Source: Caldilineaceae bacterium (GTDB taxonomy: Bacteria; Chloroflexota; Anaerolineae; Caldilineales; Caldilineaceae). From it: a stretch of 64,000 bases of DNA. Under the pieces are notes generated by a model. It did not search any database, was not told where the DNA came from, and was given only the letters and a program-made list of their open reading frames with translations. The stretch is taken from the NCBI GenBank assembly GCA_958295845.1, contig OY282376.1, positions 1,191,022 through 1,255,021 of the forward strand, read 5' to 3'. Positions 9,579 to 18,009 of the stretch are shown one piece after another; the first letter of the stretch is position 1, and every line of letters begins with the position of its first letter. The position numbers and the translations under genes are program-made.

Positions 9579-9607
9579 ATTTTATCAAATCCAGGAGGGT
9601 CGGGCAA
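9579..9607 (-). promoter_or_regulatory. candidate sigma-70-type promoter for the transporter block
   Basis: On the minus strand a TTGCCC box (9607-9602) and a TAAAAT box (9584-9579) are separated by 17 bp, in the 309-bp gap between the MocA-type gene and the binding-protein gene. The area is A+T-rich compared with its surroundings. It would give a leader of roughly 250 nt ahead of the ATG at 9318. No other gene is seen in the gap. Confidence 0.4.
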
Positions 9608-9627
9608 CTCGCTTTTTCCCACCCTCT

Positions 9628-10650
9628 TCACAATCCAACCCGCACCGGCCTGTGCGCCGTAAGACTCTTCTGCACCGCCTCAATCGTCCTTGCCACGACA
9701 TACGCGTCCTCCAGCGTGACCCGTAGTTCCTCCTCCCCCCGTACCACCTTGACGAAGTGCTCGATCTCACGCTGGTTCATCGGCGCGTAGCGGATCGGAG
9801 CCAGCTGCGCTGACGTCTTGTTCTGCGTCACGACCGGATAGTTGTGATAGTCGGTGCGCACGCAACCCGCATCGCCCACCACCTCCAGATCGAAGAACGG
9901 GTACTCCCAGCTGATCGAAGTGCAGACATGCACGCTTCCCAGCGACCCGTTGTCGAACCGGACCAGCGCCTTCACATTGTCCCAACTCTCGATCACACCT
10001 TGGTGCGCGAAGTTCTCGCCGTAAGCGAAGACCTCCTCCGGCTCCGCGCCCAGAGCCCAGCGCACGATATCGAACCCGTACGTGCCAAATTCGCCCAGCG
10101 GCCCGCCGCTCTTCGTCAAGTCTCGCTGCCAATCCGGGCTCGTCATCGCCACGTGGTTGACAAAGACGCGCGCCGTAAGCGGCTTGCCTACATCACCAGC
10201 CCGAACTCGCCGCACAGCTTCGATCAGGCCATCCTCAAAACGTGAAGGGACGCCCGGCAGTACTTTCAACCGGCGGCCTTGGGCCGTCTCCATCGCCCGG
10301 CGCACCTCGTCGCCAATGAAGCTGAACGGCTTGCAGGCAAATACATGCGCGCCCGCTTCCAGCGCCTGGCAACTGTTTTCGCAATGCTCTCCAATTTCAC
10401 TCGCTACAACAACGAAATCGAGGTCCTGTTCGAGCAAGTCAGCCGCATCATGGTAGAGTGTAGCCTCGAACTCGGCCGCAAACGCCTGTGCGTCCATACC
10501 GATACACGTCGCAACATACTCCGGGCTCTTGCCCAGATCGCAGACGCCGACCAGCTCGACATCCTTCATCGATAGCAGTTCCGTTGCAAACAGATCGGCA
10601 TACCAGCCCTGGGACAGACCGATCAGCCCACAGGTCAGTTTTCCTTGCAC
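9628..10650 (-). CDS. Gfo/Idh/MocA family oxidoreductase
   Basis: A 340-residue cytosolic NAD(P)-dependent dehydrogenase of the glucose-fructose oxidoreductase/inositol dehydrogenase/MocA family. The N-terminal Rossmann fold shows LIGLSQGWYADLF (a variant of the GxGxxG loop) and VELVGVCDLG; the ACKPF segment near residue 109 matches the family's conserved (E)KP motif, and SGGPLGEFGTYGFDIVRWALG matches the GGGxxxDxGxHxxD region in a loosened form. The start is a GTG at 10650. It is upstream of the transporter block and 86 bp downstream of the ThDP enzyme gene. It probably oxidises or reduces a sugar or cyclitol hydroxyl; the exact substrate is unknown. Confidence 0.88.
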   Translation of the reverse strand: MQGKLTCGLIGLSQGWYADLFATELLSMKDVELVGVCDLGKSPEYVATCIGMDAQAFAAEFEATLYHDAADLLEQDLDFVVVASEIGEHCENSCQALEAGAHVFACKPFSFIGDEVRRAMETAQGRRLKVLPGVPSRFEDGLIEAVRRVRAGDVGKPLTARVFVNHVAMTSPDWQRDLTKSGGPLGEFGTYGFDIVRWALGAEPEEVFAYGENFAHQGVIESWDNVKALVRFDNGSLGSVHVCTSISWEYPFFDLEVVGDAGCVRTDYHNYPVVTQNKTSAQLAPIRYAPMNQREIEHFVKVVRGEEELRVTLEDAYVVARTIEAVQKSLTAHRPVRVGL

Positions 10651-10736
10651 TTGCGCCTGTCCCCTTTCTCTTTGGCAAACGGCAGTTCGCCGGATCCCTT
10701 AGCGCGTACACTTAAGTCTTCTGTAACGCATCCAGC

Positions 10737-12404
10737 CTACTTGAAATTGGCAAAACCGTCCGGCGTCTTCACGTCGATCACCGTAACTGTCTCCGCCTTC
10801 AGCGCCTGCTCCAACTCACCGACCAGCTCCGGCAGCGAAGCCACCTGTACACCGCAGGCCCCGTACGCCTCAGCCAAACTCGTAAAGTCCGGGTTTCGCA
10901 GGTCGCTGGCAATGTAGCGTCCGTTGCCACGGCTCTTCTGGTATTGACGCAGCAGCCCCCAGGCATCATCGTTAAAGACAAGCACGACCGGCCGCAGGCC
11001 ATACTGCACGCAGGTACCCAATTCCTGGATATTGAACTGGAATCCGCCGTCGCCGGTGATACAGATCACCTGTCGGTCAGGAGCACCTGCCTTGGCGCCG
11101 GCCGCAGCCGGCAGGCCAAACCCCAGGCCGCCCCAGGCAGGGATGACATAACTCCGCTCCTCGTATATGTCCAGACAGTAGTTGGCCCCGCGGTGGTTGC
11201 AGATTCCCACGTCGCCGACAAAGACCGCGTCCCGGGCCGCCGCCGCCCGGATGGCCTCCATGACCTTCGTCTCATTCGGCATCGTCTGCCGTTTGTAACC
11301 CCTGATCCTCTCCCGCACTTTTCCGACTTCGCCCGCGAAGTCCGTCTCCTTCCTGTAAGCACTCTGGTCAGAACCCGCTTTTTTCGCCAGCGCAGAATTG
11401 ATCTGCTCCAGCACTGTCCTCGCGTCGCCAACCAATCGCACAGTCGTTTCATACCACTTGTCCATCGGCTCGGTTTCAATGTCCAGATGAATAAGCTGAG
11501 GCGGCTGACGCAGGCCCTGCGACTTCGCTCTGAAGTACGAAAGGCTGGAGCCGACGACCAGGAGAACGTCCAGGCTGTTGGCGAAATCTTGGCGCGGGTC
11601 TTCCAGCCCTCCCGGCGGAAAATTGTACTCGCCGCCGTACATGCCCAGGCTCAGCGGATGATCTTCGGTGATCGCGCCCTTGCCGTTCGCCGTCGTGAAT
11701 ACCGGCGTGCCCAAACGCTCCACCAGGCGCGTAAGCTCCCGGCCCGCCCCTGATCGGTGAACGCCCGCCCCCGCCATCACGCCTACCCGTCTTCCTGAAA
11801 GTAAGATTTCCGCAGCCGCTTCCACAGACGCAGGGTCTGCCTTCGGAGCCGCTAGCCGGACCGGGCTTGGAATGGCCATCTCCGCTTCCTGGCCCTGGAC
11901 GTCGGACGGTATCTCAATCGCTATCGGGCGCTTGCACCGGCCCTGAAAGCGCTCAAACGCTTCCCTCACCTGCTCCGGAGCCTCTTCAGGGCTGCCGATA
12001 TGAACGCTGTACTGGGTTACCGTCGAAAGCATGTCCAACTGGTTCTTGGTCTCATGCATTGCACCCAGGCCGCGCTCGTATAACTGCTCTTCCGCCGTAC
12101 TGGTGATCGTCAGAACCGGCGAAGACGCGGCGTAAGCTTCCCCGAGGCCGCCCATCGAATTGGCCGCGCCCGGCCCCGTGCTGGTCAGACAGATGCCGGG
12201 CTTGCCTGTCACCCTAGCGTACCCGTCCGCCATCATCGCCGCCGCCTGTTCATGCCGCGTGCTGATGAAGCGGATGGCGTCCTGATGGTCGTACAGCGCG
12301 TCGAAAATCTCCATTGTATGGCTGGAGATAATTCCGAATATCGTGTCCACGCCCTGCGCCCGCAGCGACTCGACCAGCGCCCGCGCCGCCGTCATCCTTG
12401 CCAT
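10737..12404 (-). CDS. thiamine diphosphate-dependent enzyme, acetolactate synthase-like
   Basis: A 555-residue ThDP enzyme with the three-domain layout of acetolactate synthase and relatives. The Pyr domain holds the catalytic glutamate Glu52 in FISTRHEQAAAMMADGYAR; the central domain follows; the PP domain shows the cofactor motif ITGDGGFQFNIQELGTCVQY ending in the NDDAWG segment. No small regulatory subunit gene is adjacent, and neighbours are sugar-acid enzymes, so a catabolic role (2-keto acid decarboxylase, carboligase or C-C hydrolase as in inositol catabolism) is more likely than branched-chain amino acid synthesis. It is 39 bp downstream of the enolase-superfamily gene and likely co-transcribed. 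Family certain, reaction uncertain. Confidence 0.88.
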   Translation of the reverse strand: MARMTAARALVESLRAQGVDTIFGIISSHTMEIFDALYDHQDAIRFISTRHEQAAAMMADGYARVTGKPGICLTSTGPGAANSMGGLGEAYAASSPVLTITSTAEEQLYERGLGAMHETKNQLDMLSTVTQYSVHIGSPEEAPEQVREAFERFQGRCKRPIAIEIPSDVQGQEAEMAIPSPVRLAAPKADPASVEAAAEILLSGRRVGVMAGAGVHRSGAGRELTRLVERLGTPVFTTANGKGAITEDHPLSLGMYGGEYNFPPGGLEDPRQDFANSLDVLLVVGSSLSYFRAKSQGLRQPPQLIHLDIETEPMDKWYETTVRLVGDARTVLEQINSALAKKAGSDQSAYRKETDFAGEVGKVRERIRGYKRQTMPNETKVMEAIRAAAARDAVFVGDVGICNHRGANYCLDIYEERSYVIPAWGGLGFGLPAAAGAKAGAPDRQVICITGDGGFQFNIQELGTCVQYGLRPVVLVFNDDAWGLLRQYQKSRGNGRYIASDLRNPDFTSLAEAYGACGVQVASLPELVGELEQALKAETVTVIDVKTPDGFANFK

Positions 12405-12443
12405 ATGTCTGTCACCAAACTGATAAAGTCAACATTCAGCCAT

Positions 12444-13589
12444 TTAGTGCGGCGCCACCCTGAACTGCTCCACCACCTCTTCATTCAGCGCGAAGCCAAG
12501 CCCTGGCCGCTTCGGCACTTCGATCATACCGTCAGCGTCCACCTCAATAGCGGGCACCAGCAACTCAGAAATTATCGGCGAATCAGGAAAGGCGATCGGC
12601 ATCTCGAAGTAGGGCATATTCGGCAGCACAGCCGCCAGATGAATCTCCGCGGCCACGCCCACCATATGACACCAGGCGTGCGGCACGCAGATCAACCCGC
12701 GTCGATACGCGGCCTCAGCAATGCGGGTAATCTCCCGTATGCCTCCGGACCGCACCGAACTGGGCTGAACAACGTCCACCCGCCCCTTCTCCATGATCTC
12801 CTCAAACTCGAACCGGGTCGTAAACCCCCAGTCTCCCGCCGCAATGCGCGTGTCCACGGCATCGGCCAGCCGGGCCAGGCCCGGAAGGTTGTCCGCCGGC
12901 AGAGGCGCCTCGACAAAAAATGGCCGGAACTCTTCTATCGCCCGGATCGAGTCAAGAGCCTGCCCCACCTCGGACCAACGGTTCTGCACGTCTATCATCA
13001 GGTCACGGTCCTCGCCGATTGTATCCCTCGCTGCCCTAACGACCTCCACGTCACGCTGAATGTTTACATGCGAAAAACCGCCCGGCCACTCTTCCAGTTT
13101 CATCGCCCGGAAATTCCGCTCTTTGGCCAGCGTGAAGCGCTCGACGATCTCGCCCACGTCTTCTCCCGGCGGGTAAACCGTCGCGTAGGGTCGCACCCGC
13201 TTTTTGACCTCGCTCGACTCCGTCACTGTGCAGCAGGCTTGCCAGATCAATTCACACACCGGCCTGCCAAGCGCCTGGCCGGCAATGTCCCACAGAGCAG
13301 TCTCCACCGCCCCGATCGCGGCAATCGTGACACCTCGCCGTCCAAACAGACCGGTCGCCGCATACATCTTCTGCCACAGCCGCTCCACCTGCAGCGGGTC
13401 CTCCCCCTTCAGTATCTCCTCCAGCCCGCCGTCGCAGCGAACAATCGCCTCGATCACAAGCGATGGCGACTCCGCCTGCCCGATGCCGCTGATTCCCTCG
13501 TCGGTATGCACCCGCACCACCGTCTCCCACGCTTTACCCGGGTCCATAAGGGCGATAGTCTCTATGGCTGTGATTTTCACGCTATGCAT
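12444..13589 (-). CDS. mandelate racemase/muconate lactonizing enzyme family protein
   Basis: A 381-residue enolase-superfamily enzyme of the mandelate racemase type. The lid domain is followed by a barrel with metal ligands Asp200 (LMIDVQNRW), Glu227 (VEAPL) and Asp253 (GDWGF). The His304/Asp272 dyad of the family is visible in VPHAW and VDVVQP. The second-strand motif reads Lys164-Leu-Glu166, so the KxK pair of mandelate racemase is KxE here, suggesting a dehydratase rather than a racemase. Such enzymes dehydrate sugar acids to 2-keto-3-deoxy acids. It fits between the dehydrogenase/lactonase and the ThDP enzyme in a catabolic route. The substrate cannot be read from the sequence. Confidence 0.9.
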   Translation of the reverse strand: MHSVKITAIETIALMDPGKAWETVVRVHTDEGISGIGQAESPSLVIEAIVRCDGGLEEILKGEDPLQVERLWQKMYAATGLFGRRGVTIAAIGAVETALWDIAGQALGRPVCELIWQACCTVTESSEVKKRVRPYATVYPPGEDVGEIVERFTLAKERNFRAMKLEEWPGGFSHVNIQRDVEVVRAARDTIGEDRDLMIDVQNRWSEVGQALDSIRAIEEFRPFFVEAPLPADNLPGLARLADAVDTRIAAGDWGFTTRFEFEEIMEKGRVDVVQPSSVRSGGIREITRIAEAAYRRGLICVPHAWCHMVGVAAEIHLAAVLPNMPYFEMPIAFPDSPIISELLVPAIEVDADGMIEVPKRPGLGFALNEEVVEQFRVAPH

Positions 13590-13620
13590 CCCCCTGTCGA
13601 AGACTGAATCCGTCTATATC

Positions 13621-15201
13621 TCACTCTTGAAAACGAAAGGAAAAGAGATCCGCATCCCTCAGCACAAACCGCAGGCGCACCGGCGTCCCCGCCAGCCCAC
13701 CCAGCTCACGGCTATCCTTCCAACGTATGACCCGTTCCAGATCATCGCCCAACACCTCAACACAGTCTTCTAGGCTGAACCCTTCTACTGGGGTATTCAT
13801 CTGATCGCGCAGCAGTTCTACGCTGATGCTGCCGGCCGCAGATGCCGAGAAGTTGAGGACCAGTTCGCTACCAGCGAAAATGAACGGCTTTGTCACAAGC
13901 TCGCCGCCGCTCAGTGGCGCCTGCACCGAAGCGAAGCCATCCACGCGCAGCGTGTAGCGCCGCAATACACTTCTTCCGTCTCGCCAGTAGCCTTCCCGCA
14001 CAAAGAATGAAAGCTCATCCGGCGCGCCAGCCATCGCAGAAGGCGTCGTCACGATTCCCCAATTCTGAAAATTGTCCCCATAGGTCCAATTGTCGCGCGG
14101 TCGCAGACCCGGGCGTATAAACGATTCCGGCCACAGGCTGAAATTGTACCCGTCGCGACTGCTCATAAACATGCCGTCGGTCACCGCCGTGCCGTAGCGC
14201 TCGCTGATCCCGGCGCGCATGCGCCGATGCTCCAATTCCGGTAACGCCTCCAAGGGTTCCGACCACGCCCGCTCGACATATCGCGTCGGAAAGCCCAACA
14301 GGACATGCGGCGCCCGGTAGTACGGCGCGATCTGATTCGTATACAACTCGCTGGGACGTCCTTCGCTGTAGTTGACATAAACCGAATCAGTCCAGTTTAT
14401 GAAGTCGGAGGAGGTCGCCGTAAGAATGTCGCGGCCGTAACGGGACCCGCGCAAGCCGCCTTCATCCCCGCCCGGCGGCCCTTGCGAACCCGCAATGTGG
14501 GCATCCGCTTTTGCCTGAATTGCATGAGCCCCATATGGCTCTTCACCCGTCTGCGGCAGCCGGAATTCATTGCGGTGATAGGCCCGATACTCGCCCCGCG
14601 CCCCGTCCCAAAACGCCAGGTTCTGCGTGTCCAGCAGCCCCTTGGTGATGACCGGCCCTTCGCTCATCACCGCCCACTGGATGCCGTCAGGCGATCCGTA
14701 CGCCCACAGCCCTCGCTCTTCCCCTTTCTGCAACAACGCAAACGCCTTGTAGCGGGCATCCGCCGCGCATGCAGAATTCCCGTCCTTGAACGGAGAGAAC
14801 ATGCCGTTAAGAATCTTCTCGGCATCCATCAGGATGTTGTTCTTCGTGGAGCCGTCAAACTCGACCAGACCCAGCTCTGGTTTCTCCCAGTGGATACCGT
14901 CGGCGCTCTCCGCATAGCAGATATGCTTGCCGCGCGCTGATCCCAGTCCACCGCTGTCGTACTCGAAATTCTGACCTCTGTAGTACATTCGGTAGCGCCC
15001 GCCGTCTTCAAAGACGGTAAAGCCCCCACAGGCGTTGCCCTCCCAGGGCGCGTCCAACCGCAGCGCAACATCCTGGGGTACCGGCCTGTTCAGGCGGCGG
15101 CGCGCCCCACCGGCCAATAGGCCCACCAAATGGTCATCCACCATCAACTCCAGGCGGGATCCGATGTCGATTGGGATCGAACTCTCATTCAATCGGGTCA
15201 T
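13621..15201 (-). CDS. beta-propeller glycosidase-like protein, copy A
   Basis: A 526-residue protein that resembles glycoside hydrolase families with five-bladed beta-propellers (GH32/43/68 type) in its N-terminal 350 residues: blades contain YRMYYRGQNF, CYAESADGIHWEKPELGL, ATSSDFINWT and YNFSLWPESFIRPG. The C-terminal 130 residues form a beta-rich domain starting near RRYTLRVDGFASVQAP. No signal peptide is visible. ATG 15201 is preferred over a TTG six bases earlier because of the AGGA spacing. The neighbour encoded at 15228-16820 is a clear paralogue along the whole length. Glycosidase activity is inferred from fold resemblance only; I cannot point with certainty to the catalytic acid and base. 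Confidence 0.65.
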   Translation of the reverse strand: MTRLNESSIPIDIGSRLELMVDDHLVGLLAGGARRRLNRPVPQDVALRLDAPWEGNACGGFTVFEDGGRYRMYYRGQNFEYDSGGLGSARGKHICYAESADGIHWEKPELGLVEFDGSTKNNILMDAEKILNGMFSPFKDGNSACAADARYKAFALLQKGEERGLWAYGSPDGIQWAVMSEGPVITKGLLDTQNLAFWDGARGEYRAYHRNEFRLPQTGEEPYGAHAIQAKADAHIAGSQGPPGGDEGGLRGSRYGRDILTATSSDFINWTDSVYVNYSEGRPSELYTNQIAPYYRAPHVLLGFPTRYVERAWSEPLEALPELEHRRMRAGISERYGTAVTDGMFMSSRDGYNFSLWPESFIRPGLRPRDNWTYGDNFQNWGIVTTPSAMAGAPDELSFFVREGYWRDGRSVLRRYTLRVDGFASVQAPLSGGELVTKPFIFAGSELVLNFSASAAGSISVELLRDQMNTPVEGFSLEDCVEVLGDDLERVIRWKDSRELGGLAGTPVRLRFVLRDADLFSFRFQE

Positions 15202-15227
15202 AGTCAATCCTGCTCCCTCATGGCAGG

Positions 15228-16820
15228 TCAGTCCTTTGCGAACTGAAAGGCGTAAAGATCCGCGTCGCGCAGTACGAAACGCAGCCGAACAGGAACACCC
15301 TCCAAACGGCTCACATCTGAGCCGCCCGACCAGCGCACAACACGCTCGAGGTCATCTCCCAGCAACTCGACGCAGTCATCCAAGCCGAACCCTGCAATCG
15401 ATTCGTCCATCTGGTCTCGCAGAATCTCCACCTGCACACTGCCGGCGGCTGAAGCGGAGAAATTGACGCGCAAGCGGTTGCCCGCAAAGATCAGCGGCTT
15501 CGTCACGAACTCGCCCCCGCTGAGCGGCGCCTGCACCGACGCGAATCCATCGACCCGCAGCGTATAGCGCCGCAGGTTCATACTCTCCCCCCGCCAGTAT
15601 CCCTCCGACACGTAGATCGACAGTTCATTCGGCGCGCCGTCAAACAGAGAGGGCGTTCTCACAATGCCCCAGCTGCCAAAGCCGTCGCCATAGACCCAGT
15701 TGTCCTTTGGCCGCAGACCTGGTCGGATGAACGACTCCGGCCACAGGTTGAACGTGCGGCCGTCGCGGCTGCTGATGAACATGACGTCGGTCAGAGCACT
15801 GCCGTAGCGTTCACTCGCACCGGCACGCAAGCGGCGCTCGTCCACTTCGGGTAGAGCTTCCACCGCCTCAGACCAGCCGTGGTCAACGTACCGGGTCGGC
15901 AGCCCCACGAAGATGTGCGGCGCGCGGAAATAGGGCAGGATTGCGTTATTGTATATCTCGTCGGTGCGCCCCTGCGCGTAGTCCACATAGTCCGGCTCGG
16001 TCCAGTTGATGAAGTCGCTCGACGTAGCCGTTCGCAGATCGCGGCCATGTCGGGAGCCCCGCAAACTTGCTCCCGATTCGCCCGGTCGCATATGTGCGCC
16101 GTACGGTTCCTCTCCGGTCTTCTCGATGCGAAACTCGTTGCGGTGATAGTCGCGGTACTCCCCGCGCACCGTATCCCAGAAGGCTAGGTTCTGCGAGTCG
16201 AGCAGGCCATCGGCAATGACCGGCCCGTCGCTCATCGCCGTCCAGCGGATCCCGTCGGCCGACTTAAGCGGATGCAGCCCATCAGGCACTTCCGCACTGT
16301 GCCCTGGGCGCGGCGCAGATCCATCCAGGCGGGGAATCCGGATCGCCCATGCCTTGTATCGAGCGTCAGCTTCCGCGGCCGGATTCGCATCCTTGAAAGG
16401 TGCAAACGCACGCACCGGACAGTCGCTATCCTCGCTGCTAAGGATGATATTGTTCCTGCTCGAACCATTGAACTCGACCAGTCCAAGCTCCGGCCTCACC
16501 CAACTGATCCCATCGCTGCTTTCTGCGTAGCAGACGAAGTCCGGGTGTGGTGCCTCATCAAGCCCAGACTCCGTAGTAACAAATTGGCGCCCGAGGTAAT
16601 ACATGCGGTAGATATCGTCGTCCTGAAAGATCGCGAACGATGTACTGGAATTCCCCTCCCAAGGACGGTCGGTCACGAGCGCTACCTCACGCGGCACGGG
16701 TTGGTTCAGGCGCAGCGCCGCACCACCGCTCAGCCGCGCGATCAGGAAATCGTCCACCATTAGCTCAAGACGCGATCCAATCTCTATCGGGATGCTGCCT
16801 TGGGCTCTTGTCTCGTTCAT
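15228..16820 (-). CDS. beta-propeller glycosidase-like protein, copy B
   Basis: A 530-residue paralogue of the downstream protein, sharing IPIEIGSRLELMVDD at the N-terminus, YAESSDGISWVRPELGLVEF, ATSSDFINWTEPDYVDYAQG and LRRYTLRVDGFASVQAPLSG. The two genes are separated by 26 bp and arose by tandem duplication. The start at 16820 (MNETR) is chosen because it aligns with the start of the other copy and has a GGAAGG ribosome binding site; an ATG at 16838 is a possible alternative. Copy B has an extra stretch around GLHPLKSADGIRWTAMSDG. A role in hydrolysing or binding a glycan imported by the cluster's transporter is an inference. Confidence 0.65.
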   Translation of the reverse strand: MNETRAQGSIPIEIGSRLELMVDDFLIARLSGGAALRLNQPVPREVALVTDRPWEGNSSTSFAIFQDDDIYRMYYLGRQFVTTESGLDEAPHPDFVCYAESSDGISWVRPELGLVEFNGSSRNNIILSSEDSDCPVRAFAPFKDANPAAEADARYKAWAIRIPRLDGSAPRPGHSAEVPDGLHPLKSADGIRWTAMSDGPVIADGLLDSQNLAFWDTVRGEYRDYHRNEFRIEKTGEEPYGAHMRPGESGASLRGSRHGRDLRTATSSDFINWTEPDYVDYAQGRTDEIYNNAILPYFRAPHIFVGLPTRYVDHGWSEAVEALPEVDERRLRAGASERYGSALTDVMFISSRDGRTFNLWPESFIRPGLRPKDNWVYGDGFGSWGIVRTPSLFDGAPNELSIYVSEGYWRGESMNLRRYTLRVDGFASVQAPLSGGEFVTKPLIFAGNRLRVNFSASAAGSVQVEILRDQMDESIAGFGLDDCVELLGDDLERVVRWSGGSDVSRLEGVPVRLRFVLRDADLYAFQFAKD

Positions 16821-16912
16821 CTCGTCATTTCCTTCCATCCGGCACACCTCGCAAGTTCAAAGGACTCCTTTCGTACCTAGCCTCCCTCGCATTCCCCTCC
16901 AACGCTCTTCTG

Positions 16913-17545
16913 TCAGCCAGTCTCTTCCTGTCTACCAGGTAGGACCTCGAACTCCGCCATCGACAGTCTTCCCTGAACCTCCCGGCTGAATCCGATGAAG
17001 GAAAAACCGTAGCTGTGCACATTCCCCAGCACATTGTCGAGCCGCGGCCCGCCCTCTGGATAGCTGCGGTGCCAGAACTCTTCGCTGCTGTAGCTGCGAT
17101 GCCACAGAGATTCAACGTTCTCCAGGCGAAACCTGCTCGGCTCCGGCGCCCACTGCGCGTCCGCGATCGGGATCGGGTTTTTCGAATAATGCCAGCGGAC
17201 GCCAGGGGCATGCACCCAGAAGTAGCACTCCGCACCGTAAAGCCGCAGGTTATCACCCCTCAGATATACCGACACCTCGCACCCTCTCAGGTCGATGGGG
17301 TCCAGCCCGACCCAGCTCCGATAGTGAATCAGTGCCAAGATCGAAATCGGCCTCTCCGGCACGTCCGTACTCCAACGCGACTGGTCAGCCCAAATAGACC
17401 CTCCACCGTCAACACCCCCCGCCTTCTGCCAAGTAGTCAGCACGAATATACCCGCGCCCGTCACGATCTCGCCGTGGTAGTCGTATGAATGCCAGCCTTC
17501 CGGACCTACGCCAAAGCTGTTACGTATCACAGTACGTTTCTCCAA
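16913..17545 (-). CDS. beta-rich protein of unknown function
   Basis: A 210-residue protein that I do not recognise. It is rich in Trp, Tyr and Gly with alternating hydrophobic residues (for example GAGIFVLTTWQKAG and CEVSVYLRGDNLRLYGAECYF), which suggests a jelly-roll sandwich like those of carbohydrate-binding or laminin-G-like modules. The start is a TTG at 17545 preceded by a full AGGAGG at 5-bp spacing. No signal peptide is visible. It is the first gene of the operon running down to the two propeller proteins, with a near-perfect promoter upstream at 17750-17777. A sugar-binding role is inferred only from its neighbours and composition. Confidence 0.6.
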   Translation of the reverse strand: MEKRTVIRNSFGVGPEGWHSYDYHGEIVTGAGIFVLTTWQKAGGVDGGGSIWADQSRWSTDVPERPISILALIHYRSWVGLDPIDLRGCEVSVYLRGDNLRLYGAECYFWVHAPGVRWHYSKNPIPIADAQWAPEPSRFRLENVESLWHRSYSSEEFWHRSYPEGGPRLDNVLGNVHSYGFSFIGFSREVQGRLSMAEFEVLPGRQEETG

Positions 17546-17749
17546 AGCATCCTCCTAGGCTGTTTTTGTGTCTGAGATCACGGCAAGTCAGGCAAGTAGC
17601 AATGGTCAGGAGTCTCATAGTGGGATTTAGAGTCGTGTGGAGAAGCCGCAGCGGTCGGACGATGCCACACGGTCGTGTCCAACGAGAGCCGTACATACCG
17701 CTGCCTCCCTGGCAAGCGTGCGCCATTGGAGCAATCCCACTGGAGTGTG

Positions 17750-17777
17750 ATTATACAAGGTGAATACCCTGTGTCAA
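17750..17777 (-). promoter_or_regulatory. consensus sigma-70 promoter upstream of the catabolic cluster
   Basis: On the minus strand TTGACA (17777-17772) and TATAAT (17755-17750) are both perfect consensus boxes, separated by 16 bp. Transcription would start near 17743 and give a leader of about 200 nt before the TTG start at 17545. It is the strongest-looking promoter in the first 18 kb and could drive the whole 17.5-10.7 kb block or more. The leader is G+C-rich, but I see no known riboswitch in it. Confidence 0.7.
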
Positions 17778-17859
17778 CGCTCGCAATCCACACTCTGATC
17801 GGGCGTCAGTCAGCAGGGGCCCCCTTCGCCGCAGAGCCGCTAAAGTGGCTGAACAAAAA

Positions 17860-17901
17860 GAGCGTCCCTCTCGCCATCTTTCCTTCGCGAGAGGGACGCT
17901 C
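17860..17901 (-). terminator. intrinsic terminator of the ammonium transporter gene
   Basis: A perfect 15-bp inverted repeat (17860-17874 and 17887-17901) with a 12-nt loop. On the minus strand the stem is followed directly by CTTTTTGTTC, the U-rich tail of an intrinsic terminator. It lies about 110 bp downstream of the stop codon of the amt gene and upstream of the promoter at 17750-17777, so it insulates amt from the catabolic cluster. Confidence 0.85.
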
Positions 17902-18009
17902 CCTGTCATTCTTTTATTTGACTGCCTGTAGCGGTTCCGATTTTGCTACGAATTTACATGGGACTGGGCATTGGGTGGGAGGTTACGTCCCCATCCGACA
18001 AATCATTGC

